Source of the DNA: Anaerolineales bacterium
GTDB lineage: Bacteria; Chloroflexota; Anaerolineae; Anaerolineales; Villigracilaceae
Assembly (NCBI GenBank): GCA_030583905.1
Contig: CP129481.1
Location: forward strand, 3,378,136-3,442,135
Direction: 5' to 3'
Length of the DNA stretch: 64,000 bases
The translations under genes and the position numbers were made by a program. A model generated the notes under the pieces. It saw only the letters and a program-made list of their open reading frames with translations. It ran no database searches and had not been told where the DNA came from. Positions 47,219-55,720 of this stretch are shown one piece after another. Position 1 is the first letter of the stretch. Each line of letters begins with the position of its first letter.

Positions 47219-47252
47219 CAGGGTACAAAACAAAAGTTGTACCCTGTTTTTT
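47219..47252 (+). terminator. Rho-independent terminator of the gcv operon
   Basis: ACAGGGTACAA and TTGTACCCTGT form a perfect 11-base stem followed by a long T-run, 18 bases after the gcvPB stop. Confidence 0.92.
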
Positions 47253-47274
47253 TATTGGGCTTCTTGCGTCAATT

Positions 47275-47298
47275 GTAGGTCAGGCTTTTAGCCTGACG
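47275..47298 (+). repeat. Short REP-like palindrome GTAGGTCAGGC...GCCTGACG
   Basis: This 24-base palindrome has a GTAGGTCA start like the elements around the transposase at 58.8-59.6 kb (GTAGGTCACGC...GCGTGAC), with compensating changes in both arms. It lies between the gcv terminator and the large AT-rich orphan gene. Confidence 0.7.
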
Positions 47299-47426
47299 CC
47301 CTCTGCTATTTGATACTTCTTCGGTTAGTGGCATCGGGTAGAATAAGTCAAAATGGGAGACCAAAGCAAAACATTGCGCATTATTTACGGAATGCTTCAC
47401 ACTCAGGGTGCCTTTAGGAGATCTCT

Positions 47427-50180
47427 ATGAGCAAGGTAAGCAAAAAATTACTTAAACTTATGGACGGGTTTCGTAGACATGAGTTTGATTTCCATAAATT
47501 TATTCAAGCAACAATAAAATCAAATATTAATGTTGATTACTCCGACTTACGCGAACTTTCTCGTTCGTACCCTGAAATCACCCCGCATCTGATTTCAGAA
47601 GAAATTTCAGATTTTATTTCTTCCCTCTTGCAAGATTTTCAGCCCAAAAGGATATTTGCCCCGTGGGTGAAAGACGGCTCTTTATTATCTGCGTTGGTCA
47701 AAAACTTAAGACCAAAAGAAGGCGCGCTGGGAAAATTTTGGGAACAGGCAGATGGTGAGATACTCAAATATTTAACTAGCAATCAAAACATAACATGGAG
47801 ATATATCCCTGAGGATGATCTTTTACAGAAAAACCCCAATGAAAAATATGAGATTAATTTCTTTTTTTCTGTTTTTCCAACCCTAATAGCAATGGATTCT
47901 GGGCGCGAATTATTTATTGATTTCTTTGTTTACACACCTCATTTCGAACCAAAAGTTGAGTGGTTATTTGGAGACAATGGGCTATTCTCCAGAGAAACGG
48001 ATGAGGATCGGTACAGACAAAATCTTATTGAACTTCATGACGAATACAAAGATTATGACCATAATGTTTCTTCATTAATGAGCGATCTTTTTTCCTATGC
48101 CCCATCATCAGTGGACCAACAAATTGGTATTTTCACTGTTTCACCATATTTTTTCGATGAAATTATTGAAGAAGATGATGAGAAAAAAGAAGAATTGGAA
48201 TTTTGGCAAAAAGAACGTCGTGAAGAATTAGACAAAAATGACTACTATATTGATGCCGCTTTTCAACTTCCGTATGAAATTTTCAAGTTTAATGTGCCTA
48301 CTTCTTTATATTTGATTCTGATTAGAACTGGAAAATCAAATAGAAATAATCAAAAGATGTTTGTGGGACAACTATCCGGGGATAAAAAACAAAATTCGAT
48401 TTTATTGAAAAACTACCATGAGAGAAAGCCTGGAAGAATACCCCAACAGGGTATGTTGGTGGAAGAAAGTGATTTCAAAGGACTTGATCTTTTGGTGCTT
48501 GATTATGAAATCAAACAATTAGCGGCACGCGCAGGTCTTGAGCCTTATCCCATTAATAAAATCGCTAAGAAAATTACACCCCTCATTAAGCAGCGTGTGA
48601 ACAACAGCTTTTCGAATTCGCATAATTGTATTTATGTGCCATTAAAAGGCGATCATCCGATTGTTCTGACTGAAACTGACTTCTCTCTAGCGCCTTCGGA
48701 ATATGTGCAGGTTGTCTTAAAGAGTGAACGTATTTTTTCACTAAGACATTTCACCGAGGAAGAATTTATTACTAAGTATTTAAAGAATATGAGGTGGGAT
48801 TTACTTCAAAGTTCAGAAATTACACTCCCATTCATATTTGACTCTGAGATTGTTGAGTTTAACTTTCAACAACGAGGCATTTACGATCTCTTTTCTGAGG
48901 AAAATTGTATATACCTGCCTATTCGCGGGACATCCCCCGTAGTGACATCTTCGGACGAATTTATTCTGCATCAAGGGGAGTATCTACAAATCGTATGTGA
49001 TTCTCAAAAAGTTTTTGCTCCCTATTTGGCTCACTTATTAAATTCTCAGCTCGGCCTCCAAATCAGAAAAAGCTTGACTGTTGGTTTAAAGATCCCAGAG
49101 ATTACGAAAGATTCCCTTGAAGCGGGCACAATCTATTTACCAGATGTTGAAACCCAACGGGAAACAATGCTGATCAATTCAAATATTGTTAACTTATCTT
49201 CCGAACTTGGTTTAATGCAAAAACGGCTTTTAGAATTCCCACAAGATAGAAAAACTATTGAAGGTAAATTAAAGGCTTTCTCGCCAGAAAAAGGGCGGGA
49301 TCTTTGGATGGAAGATCTGCCTTTTCCCATGGCTTCCATCTTGTGGGCGTACTTCTCCACAGTCGAACCAAAGGATAAGTTGGAACACATATCCCATTTC
49401 TTCGAGGCGTCAGTTCAATTTTTCGCGACGATCTGTTTGAGCGCCGTTGCTCAAGATCGGGAATACTATCGCGCCAATCAAAGGGAGTGGATTGCCGATG
49501 ATTCGAAATACAAAGGATGGTACAAGAATGCCAGTTTTGGGAGTTGGTATTCTTTACATGCTTCTCTCTCTAAGTTCATTAGAAGACTGGTGATGCAGCC
49601 AGATACAAAAAGTCAATGTTTAAATTTATTTGGAAAGCCAAACGACCAATTTGTTTACGGAATTACCAGTAAAAAACTATTAAGTGTTTTCGAAACGGCA
49701 AATAAATATCGTAATCTGTGGATTGGACACAGGGGCAGATTAAGCGAGGGCGAGGCTGAAAAACGTGTTTTGGCATTTGAAAATCTACTTTCGCAGATGA
49801 GAGAAATCATTGGAGATATTTTTTCTCAGGTCACATTGGTGTCTCCCAAAACAAGCGAATATATGGATGGCTTGTTTGAATATAAGGTTAAATCCCTTAA
49901 AGGAACAAGGCATGAATTCAAGGAGTTGATCGTCAAAACCAAGTCGCCAATGGATAAAAGTAAACTTTACCTGTTATCCGACCTGCAATATACACCGATG
50001 GAAATTCTGCCGTTTGGAAAATTGATGTCTAGTCCGAAGACAGAACAAAATGCTTTTTACTTTTATAGCCGCTTCGACAACAACGGTGTCCGATGGGTTT
50101 CGTACCACTTTGAAAAAGAAGCCGAGGTGCATCAACATGATCCTGAGGTCATCGGTTTGATGAAGGAATTGTTTGATTGA
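47427..50180 (+). CDS. Large orphan: degenerate methyltransferase-like, duplicated TRD-like segment, C-terminal HEPN motif
   Basis: The 917-residue protein is AT-rich and unlike its neighbours. N-terminal residues 1-250 recall an N6-adenine methyltransferase fold but lack its motifs: APWVKDGSLLSALVK stands where a G-rich SAM loop would be, and no NPPY is seen. The middle has two related segments, CIYVPLKGDHPIVL (from Cys401) and CIYLPIRGTSPVV (from Cys494), each followed by an EY(V/L)Q(V/I)V strand. The second leads into YLAHLLNSQLGLQIRK and IYLPDVETQRE, like target-recognition domains of restriction enzymes. The C-terminal third is helical and carries RNLWIGH (Arg762-His768), matching the RNxxxxH motif of HEPN RNases. 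I know no named family with this layout. A defence or RNA-cutting role is inference. The ATG at 47427 follows TAGGAG. Confidence 0.65.
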   Translation: MSKVSKKLLKLMDGFRRHEFDFHKFIQATIKSNINVDYSDLRELSRSYPEITPHLISEEISDFISSLLQDFQPKRIFAPWVKDGSLLSALVKNLRPKEGALGKFWEQADGEILKYLTSNQNITWRYIPEDDLLQKNPNEKYEINFFFSVFPTLIAMDSGRELFIDFFVYTPHFEPKVEWLFGDNGLFSRETDEDRYRQNLIELHDEYKDYDHNVSSLMSDLFSYAPSSVDQQIGIFTVSPYFFDEIIEEDDEKKEELEFWQKERREELDKNDYYIDAAFQLPYEIFKFNVPTSLYLILIRTGKSNRNNQKMFVGQLSGDKKQNSILLKNYHERKPGRIPQQGMLVEESDFKGLDLLVLDYEIKQLAARAGLEPYPINKIAKKITPLIKQRVNNSFSNSHNCIYVPLKGDHPIVLTETDFSLAPSEYVQVVLKSERIFSLRHFTEEEFITKYLKNMRWDLLQSSEITLPFIFDSEIVEFNFQQRGIYDLFSEENCIYLPIRGTSPVVTSSDEFILHQGEYLQIVCDSQKVFAPYLAHLLNSQLGLQIRKSLTVGLKIPEITKDSLEAGTIYLPDVETQRETMLINSNIVNLSSELGLMQKRLLEFPQDRKTIEGKLKAFSPEKGRDLWMEDLPFPMASILWAYFSTVEPKDKLEHISHFFEASVQFFATICLSAVAQDREYYRANQREWIADDSKYKGWYKNASFGSWYSLHASLSKFIRRLVMQPDTKSQCLNLFGKPNDQFVYGITSKKLLSVFETANKYRNLWIGHRGRLSEGEAEKRVLAFENLLSQMREIIGDIFSQVTLVSPKTSEYMDGLFEYKVKSLKGTRHEFKELIVKTKSPMDKSKLYLLSDLQYTPMEILPFGKLMSSPKTEQNAFYFYSRFDNNGVRWVSYHFEKEAEVHQHDPEVIGLMKELFD

Positions 50181-50429
50181 CAAGGCAGAAATTTGCCTAG
50201 AGGTCTTTGTTGTAAAATGAATCAATGAAAAACAGTCCCATACCCTCCCTTCTTCTCACATCTCGAAGGCATATGGAGGGCGTAGAGCGCGGGCAGTATT
50301 GAAGTTGGGTGCAAAGGTGCGGGCAAAAAAAAACTATTTGCCTACACGAAGCACAAACGTGCCAGAAACCTGATTTTTTGTTTGCTTTATAATCCGCACA
50401 CAACTCTTTGCCTGATCGGAGACCCGCCC

Positions 50430-50936
50430 ATGCCCCATCCGCTTGTCCTTCAATTACGATTTACCCGCAGTGAATTCCTGCGCGGCATCAAAGGCGTCAC
50501 TGAAAAGGAAGGCGTCAAACGCTTTCTGCCGATGAATTCCATCAGTTGGAACGTCGGGCATCTCGCCTGGCAGGAACAGCGCTATTTTCTCTCCTACGCG
50601 CAGGGCATCACCCTTTCCCCGGAGATCGCCCGTGATTTTGCCAACGGCGCCCCCGCCAGCACGCCGCCATTAAATGAGATCCTGTCCGCATGGAATGCGA
50701 TCATCAAAGCCGCCGACCCGTGGCTGGACACGTTGACATCGAAGAAACTTGAGAAAAACGTCGTCAGCAATGGGAAGGAAATCCAACGCACATATGGCAA
50801 CCTGCTACAACGCACCATCTACCATTATTGGTATCACTTGGGCGAGAACATGGCGATCCGACAAAATCTGGGGCACAAAAAACTGCCCCAATTCGTCGGC
50901 AGCATTGACCGCAAAGCGCCGTATCATCCGGGATAA
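50430..50936 (+). CDS. DinB-like four-helix metalloprotein
   Basis: The 168-residue protein is a DinB/YfiT-type four-helix bundle: WNVGHLAWQEQRYFL holds the first His ligand, and TIYHYWYHLGENMAIRQ holds further His residues. Family members bind Zn or Ni and often act as thiol S-transferases; many have no known substrate. The ATG at 50430 is used. A TATAAT hexamer lies at 50388-50393. A second DinB gene follows 21 bases downstream. Confidence 0.82.
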   Translation: MPHPLVLQLRFTRSEFLRGIKGVTEKEGVKRFLPMNSISWNVGHLAWQEQRYFLSYAQGITLSPEIARDFANGAPASTPPLNEILSAWNAIIKAADPWLDTLTSKKLEKNVVSNGKEIQRTYGNLLQRTIYHYWYHLGENMAIRQNLGHKKLPQFVGSIDRKAPYHPG

Positions 50937-50957
50937 CAGTTTTATAAGGAAATCATC

Positions 50958-51497
50958 ATGCTGCCCATTCAGTCAAAACCTGAGATCATCGCTGCACTGC
51001 ATGATTCGAACCAGCGCGCGCAGGCATGGTTTTCCACCATCCCTGTGCAGGAGTACTTTACGCGGCAGGGCGAAGTCTGGTCCGCGTCGGATAATGTCGA
51101 CCACATGATCAAGGCTGTCAAGCCGATCGCCAAAGCCTTGAAACTTCCGAAGATCGCGCTGCAATCCGTATTTGGAAAAGCAGAAAGAGCATCGAAGACC
51201 TATGAAGAGATCTGTCAGATCTACCAGGGCGAGATCGCAAAAGGCGCCAAAGCCTCGGGGCGTTTTCTGCCAGATGAGGATATCCCCAATGAAAATATGG
51301 ACGCGGTCAAAGAACAGCAATTGCAGAAATTTGCAAAAGCAATGGAAGACCTCGTCTCCGCCTGTGAACAGTGGGACGAGACGGCGCTCGACCAATACCA
51401 ACTGCCCCATCCCGTCATCGGGAACTTGACCGTCCGCGAGATGTTATTCTTCACGATCCATCACAATCTGCGACATGCCAGCCGGGAGGGGGATTAA
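50958..51497 (+). CDS. DinB-superfamily protein
   Basis: This 179-residue DinB-type bundle has WSASDNVDHMIKAVKPI near the N-terminus and MLFFTIHHNLRHASREG at the C-terminus, the usual places of the three metal-binding His. It follows another DinB gene with short spacing, so the two may be co-transcribed. They are not close copies of each other. The substrate is unknown. Confidence 0.82.
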   Translation: MLPIQSKPEIIAALHDSNQRAQAWFSTIPVQEYFTRQGEVWSASDNVDHMIKAVKPIAKALKLPKIALQSVFGKAERASKTYEEICQIYQGEIAKGAKASGRFLPDEDIPNENMDAVKEQQLQKFAKAMEDLVSACEQWDETALDQYQLPHPVIGNLTVREMLFFTIHHNLRHASREGD

Positions 51498-51613
51498 GTT
51501 TGTATTTTTCAATAATTTAAGCTATCTCGACACGCGGCGCGGGGTTATAATACGCAACATTCCAACACCAGAGGCATATCCCTTCTGGAACACCAAACTT
51601 AATGGAGAGAGTT

Positions 51614-52417
51614 ATGCTTAACAAGCTATTATTCCACCGATTCCCAAACCTTAAGAGCCTGCTCACACGCCTGCAATACGAGTTCATCTCCGCGCTCAAC
51701 GTCAAACGGGATGTGATCTTCATGAACTTTGGGTACACCGCCCACCATCAGGGACATGAGCCGATCCCGCTCGATCCTGATGATGAGATCCACCGCTATC
51801 CGCTGCAGTTGTATCATTACGTCGCCAAACATGTGGACTGGGAAAATGCCGACGCGTTGGAAGTCAGCTCCGGGCGGGGTGGAGGCGCGAACTTCATCAT
51901 GCGGTATTTCAAGCCGCGCTCCTACACCGGTGTGGATTTCTCCGCGCGTGCCATCGATTTCTGCCGCGAGCAATACGATGTGGACGGACTCAAATTCCAG
52001 CACGGCAATGCCGAGGCGCTAACCTTCCCCGAGAATTCCTTCGATGTGGTCGTCAACGTCGAGGCGTCGCTGTATTACCCGAACATCAAAAAGTTCTTCC
52101 AGCATGTAAAGCGCATTCTCAAACCCGGCGGGCACTTCCTTTACACCGACCTGCGCTACGAAGAGAAGGTGGCGGACTGGCACGCGCAGATCGAAGCGAT
52201 GGGATTGAAACTCATCAAAAAGGAAGATATCACGGAGAACGTGCTGAAAGCCATGGAACTGGACCGCGAACGGCGCATCTGGCTGGTCAATACCTATATT
52301 CCTGCTATCTTGCGAAAGCAGTTCCTGCACTTTGCGGGCTTGTCGCCCAACTCTCCCAACGCCCTGCCCCACCTCGACAACCGCCGGTATTGGTATTTTG
52401 TCCTGCAAAAGGCATAA
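51614..52417 (+). CDS. Class I SAM-dependent methyltransferase
   Basis: The 267-residue enzyme has the motif I region ALEVSSGRGGGANFI, motif II GVDFSARAIDFC, and a motif IV/post-I segment FDVVVNVEASLYYPN, followed by LKPGGHFLYTDLR. It resembles small-molecule or lipid (phthiotriol-type) methyltransferases. I choose the ATG at 51614 with GGAGAG six bases upstream; an ATG at 51602 is possible. A TATAAT at 51546-51551 may be its -10 box. The substrate is unknown. Confidence 0.88.
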   Translation: MLNKLLFHRFPNLKSLLTRLQYEFISALNVKRDVIFMNFGYTAHHQGHEPIPLDPDDEIHRYPLQLYHYVAKHVDWENADALEVSSGRGGGANFIMRYFKPRSYTGVDFSARAIDFCREQYDVDGLKFQHGNAEALTFPENSFDVVVNVEASLYYPNIKKFFQHVKRILKPGGHFLYTDLRYEEKVADWHAQIEAMGLKLIKKEDITENVLKAMELDRERRIWLVNTYIPAILRKQFLHFAGLSPNSPNALPHLDNRRYWYFVLQKA

Positions 52418-52432
52418 CGGAAATCACAACAA

Positions 52433-52463
52433 AAAGATGCGCCGCGCGGTGCATCTTTTTGTT
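52433..52463. terminator. Terminator after the methyltransferase gene
   Basis: AAAAAGATGC and GCATCTTTTT form a stem around a GC-rich loop, with T-rich sequence rightward. It separates the gene from the AT-rich gene at 52502. Confidence 0.8.
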
Positions 52464-52501
52464 CATCAAAACAGCATATAATCATAATTCGAGAGAGTAA
52501 C

Positions 52502-53485
52502 ATGAAAAGGATATTTCACCTAATCAAAGGTTTTTTTCGCCGAATTAATCGCTTGTATCATTTTTTCGTACATTTGATTTTTGATACAAGCAACGAGTTT
52601 CTTAACCCTGACTTACAAGATGCTATTCGCGAGAATTTACTTTACCTTCGCTTCGCCCCTCCCGGGCACTACTATTCACCCATACCATCAATATCCCAAT
52701 TAAAAGCAAAGGAGAAAAAAATTTTTGAAGAAAAGAAACCGCTGCCAAAGGGAATTAAACTTAACAGCCACATTATGTTGGATTACCTGAAGCAGTTCCA
52801 AGCCTTCTATCCTGAATTCAACTTTTCAGAAAAAAAATCATCCTCATCATATCGTTTTTGGATGGACAATGGCATCTACTCGCGGGGAGATGCCATTGTG
52901 CTCTACTCCATGATGCGCCATTTAAAGCCGTCAAAAATAATAGAAGCAGGTTCGGGAATGTCTTCCTGCTTAATGCTGGATGTCAATGAGTTTTTTCTAG
53001 ACAATAGGGTTCAATTAACATTCGTTGATCCATATCCAGATCGACTATTGTCGTTGATCCACCCTGGAGATGAAACAAAAATCCAACTCGTCTCCGAAAA
53101 TCTCCAAGATACAGACCTAAGCATCTATGCTGAACTAGAGGAAAACGACATTGCATTTTTCGACTCAACACACGTCAGCAAATGCGACAGCGATGTTAAC
53201 TTTATCTTCTTCGAAATACTACCCATCCTGAAACCTGGCGTGTATATTCACTTCCACGATATCTTCTATCCTTTCGAATATCCCAAACAGTGGCTCCTTG
53301 AAATTGGAGCTGCCTGGAACGAAATTTATCTACTAAGGGCTTTCTTAGAATTCAATGATCTTTTTGAAATCTCATTTTTCAGCGATTACATGACCACCTT
53401 TCACCGAGGTCAATTAGAAGATGCGATTCCAAGGTTTTTAGATGGTCCCGGAGGCAGTATTTGGCTAAAGAAAATCAGCGATTAG
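52502..53485 (+). CDS. Class I methyltransferase-like protein, AT-rich
   Basis: The 327-residue protein has a Rossmann SAM-type domain (about 130-260) with KIIEAGSGMSSCLMLD as motif I, LTFVDPYPDRLLSLI as motif II, NDIAFFDSTHV, and an FHDIFYPFEYP loop. This resembles Methyltransf_24 and cephalosporin-hydroxylase-like enzymes. The N-terminal 60 residues are basic and amphipathic (FHLIKGFFRRINRLYHFFVHLIF) and may contact the membrane. AT-rich codon use contrasts with the flanks and suggests transfer. The substrate may be a sugar, but this is not shown. Confidence 0.75.
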   Translation: MKRIFHLIKGFFRRINRLYHFFVHLIFDTSNEFLNPDLQDAIRENLLYLRFAPPGHYYSPIPSISQLKAKEKKIFEEKKPLPKGIKLNSHIMLDYLKQFQAFYPEFNFSEKKSSSSYRFWMDNGIYSRGDAIVLYSMMRHLKPSKIIEAGSGMSSCLMLDVNEFFLDNRVQLTFVDPYPDRLLSLIHPGDETKIQLVSENLQDTDLSIYAELEENDIAFFDSTHVSKCDSDVNFIFFEILPILKPGVYIHFHDIFYPFEYPKQWLLEIGAAWNEIYLLRAFLEFNDLFEISFFSDYMTTFHRGQLEDAIPRFLDGPGGSIWLKKISD

Positions 53486-53557
53486 ATTGCGAACAGCAAT
53501 TCTGCATAACAAAAACACGTTTGTTTTACATTGAATATCAAAGTGCCAGGAGAAAAA

Positions 53558-54430
53558 ATGGAATTCCAGGAAGCCATCCGAAAAAAAGTCATTGACTTTC
53601 AGCGCACGGAGATCACCGAACATCACATTTACTCGCGCCTTGCGAAGAAGATCAATTCGCCCGAAAACGCAAAGATCATAAAGCAGATCGCGGACGATGA
53701 ACTCCGCCACTACAACGAGTGGAAGGAATACAGCAAGCAGGATGTTTCGCCGAACTGGGCGCAGGTCTGGTGGTATTACCTTCTCAGCCGCATCTTCGGC
53801 TACACCTTCGGCATCAAGCTCATGGAGCGCGGCGAGGAACAGGCGCAAAAGAATTATGCAGACGTGATCCCGTTCATCCCCGACGCGGAACGCATCCAAC
53901 ACGAGGAGGATGTGCACGAGGAGCGGTTGATCGCGATGCTCAATGAGGAACGCCTGGAATACGCCGGATCGGTGGTGCTTGGTCTCAACGACGCACTGGT
54001 GGAGTTGACCGGCGCTCTTGCCGGTCTTACGCTTGCCCTGCAAAATACGCAATTGATCGCCCTTTCCGGCTTGATCACAGGCATCGCCGCGGCGATGTCG
54101 ATGGCGGCAAGCGAGTATCTCTCCACGCGCTCGGAGGACACCGGCAAACACCCCGTCCGCGCGGCGATCTACACCGGCATCGCCTACATCGTAACCGTCT
54201 TCCTGCTCATCCTGCCGTACCTGCTTTTCGAAAATTACTTCTTCAACCTGGCATGGGCGCTCGTCACCGCGGTGATCATCATTGCCGTCTTCAACTATTA
54301 CATCTCCGTCGCCAAGGACGAACCCTTCCGCGCGCGCTTTTTGGAAATGGCAGGGCTGTCATTCGGCGTGGCGATCTTCTCATTCATCATCGGCTATCTC
54401 ATCCGCATCTGGCTTGGGGTTGAGATATAG
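53558..54430 (+). CDS. Ferritin-like domain fused to VIT1/CCC1 metal transporter
   Basis: The 290-residue protein has an N-terminal rubrerythrin-like domain (about 1-140) with diiron-type acids in TEITEHHIYSRLA and ADDELRHYNEW, then a VIT1/CCC1 membrane domain of five helices (GLNDALVELTGALAGLT; SMAASEYLS). This is the MbfA-type architecture, which exports iron or manganese in studied bacteria. The ATG at 53558 has an AGGAG site; a TTG 27 bases upstream is an alternative. It is isolated in the window. Confidence 0.92.
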   Translation: MEFQEAIRKKVIDFQRTEITEHHIYSRLAKKINSPENAKIIKQIADDELRHYNEWKEYSKQDVSPNWAQVWWYYLLSRIFGYTFGIKLMERGEEQAQKNYADVIPFIPDAERIQHEEDVHEERLIAMLNEERLEYAGSVVLGLNDALVELTGALAGLTLALQNTQLIALSGLITGIAAAMSMAASEYLSTRSEDTGKHPVRAAIYTGIAYIVTVFLLILPYLLFENYFFNLAWALVTAVIIIAVFNYYISVAKDEPFRARFLEMAGLSFGVAIFSFIIGYLIRIWLGVEI

Positions 54431-54446
54431 TTCTGACCTCACCCCC

Positions 54447-54476
54447 GTCCCCTCTCCTAAAAGGAGAGGGGGGAGT
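54447..54476. terminator. Hairpin between the ferritin-VIT and DUF1786 genes
   Basis: CCCCTCTCC and GGAGAGGGG flank a TAAAA loop, followed by GAGTTTTG. It may be a weak terminator or a member of a dispersed repeat. DUF1786 begins six bases later, so read-through is likely. Confidence 0.5.
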
Positions 54477-54481
54477 TTTGT

Positions 54482-55663
54482 ATGAAAATCTTATCAGTTG
54501 ACATCGGCACAGGCACGCAGGATATTTTTCTTTATGATTCGAATCTCGACATCGAGAACGGATTCAAACTCGTCCTGCCTTCGCCTACGATGATGGTACA
54601 TCGCCGTCTCAAGCAGTCGCTTCACACACGGACCCCGATCCTGCTTACTGGACATCAAATGGGCGGCGGTCCCTCGGCTTGGGCGATCGAAGAGTATGCG
54701 CGCGCAGGCATTCCCGTCTATATGACGCCTTCCGCTGCGACAACGTTGAACGATGAGTTGGATAAGGTGGAGGCGTTGGGGATAGAGATCGTCTCAGAGG
54801 AAGAAAGCCATAAGATATCAGGGGTCAGCAAGATCGAGTTGAAGGATTTCGATTTCGAGTTGATCTCCAAGACCTTCAAGGATTACGGCGTTTCGCTGGA
54901 TGATTTATCAGCAATCGCAGTGGCGGTCTTTGATCACGGTAATGCGCCCGCAGGAGTATCAGACAGGCAGTTCCGGTTTGATTATTTGGATGAACGCATA
55001 AAAGAAAAGAACTCGCTTTCCGCATTCGCATTTCTTTCCAACAACATCCCCGCCATCATGACGCGCCTGCAATCCGTAGCGGACTCGGCGGGCGATCTGC
55101 CCTGTCCGCTGGTGGTGATGGATACGGCTCCAGCCGCAGTGTTGGGCGCAACCTTTGACCCGCAAGTGACTACGCGCAAACATAAGATCATCTGCAACAT
55201 CGGTAACTTCCACACGCTGGCGTTTCGGCTGGGAGAAAAAGGCATTGACGGCGTGTTCGAGCATCACACCGGCGAAATTGACCTGCCGAAGTTGGAAGGT
55301 CTCATCCGCAAACTGGCGGATGGCTCACTCAGGCACGAAGATGTGTTCGATGACATGGGTCACGGCGCGCTGATGTATTCGGATGATGCCTTTGAATTCG
55401 GGAAAGATGGTTTCGATGTGGTGGTGACGGGACCGAGACGTTCGATGTTTGCAGGGGCGATGCATACCCTAACGGGCACACGTGCATCGCCCCTACGCCC
55501 TTACTTCGCCGTCCCGTTCGGGGATATGATGATCGCGGGCTGTTTCGGTCTGCTGGCGGCAACAGCGGAGGTACTGCCCGGGTTGGCAGAGCCAGTGATA
55601 AGGTCGTTGCGAGGCGGGGGCGGACGGGGCGTCGCGCCGTGGGATGTGAATCCCAGCGGTTAG
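54482..55663 (+). CDS. DUF1786 ASKHA-like protein with an in-frame palindromic insertion
   Basis: The 393-residue protein belongs to DUF1786, an ASKHA-like group with an N-terminal phosphate loop (LSVDIGTGTQDIFL) and a central GHQMGGGPSAWA; no function is proven. The C-terminal part has YFAVPFGDMMIAGCFGLLAA. Residues about 324-338 (AMHTLTGTRASP region) are encoded by a 45-base palindrome of a dispersed intergenic family. The rest of the frame is intact, so the protein may still be made. It starts at 54482 after a GGGGGGAG site. Confidence 0.83.
   Translation: MKILSVDIGTGTQDIFLYDSNLDIENGFKLVLPSPTMMVHRRLKQSLHTRTPILLTGHQMGGGPSAWAIEEYARAGIPVYMTPSAATTLNDELDKVEALGIEIVSEEESHKISGVSKIELKDFDFELISKTFKDYGVSLDDLSAIAVAVFDHGNAPAGVSDRQFRFDYLDERIKEKNSLSAFAFLSNNIPAIMTRLQSVADSAGDLPCPLVVMDTAPAAVLGATFDPQVTTRKHKIICNIGNFHTLAFRLGEKGIDGVFEHHTGEIDLPKLEGLIRKLADGSLRHEDVFDDMGHGALMYSDDAFEFGKDGFDVVVTGPRRSMFAGAMHTLTGTRASPLRPYFAVPFGDMMIAGCFGLLAATAEVLPGLAEPVIRSLRGGGGRGVAPWDVNPSG
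55452..55496 (+). repeat. Palindromic element inserted in frame in DUF1786
   Basis: GGGGCGATGCA (55454-55464) and TGCATCGCCCC (55483-55493) are perfect inverted arms. The ends (AGGGGCG, CGCCCCTAC) match the intergenic elements at 31500 and 56897. The length of 45 bases keeps the frame. Confidence 0.8.
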
Positions 55664-55720
55664 AGAGTGCTATACTATGCATGAACGGGGGAATGTCCGT
55701 TTTGTAGAAAGGAGCGATTG

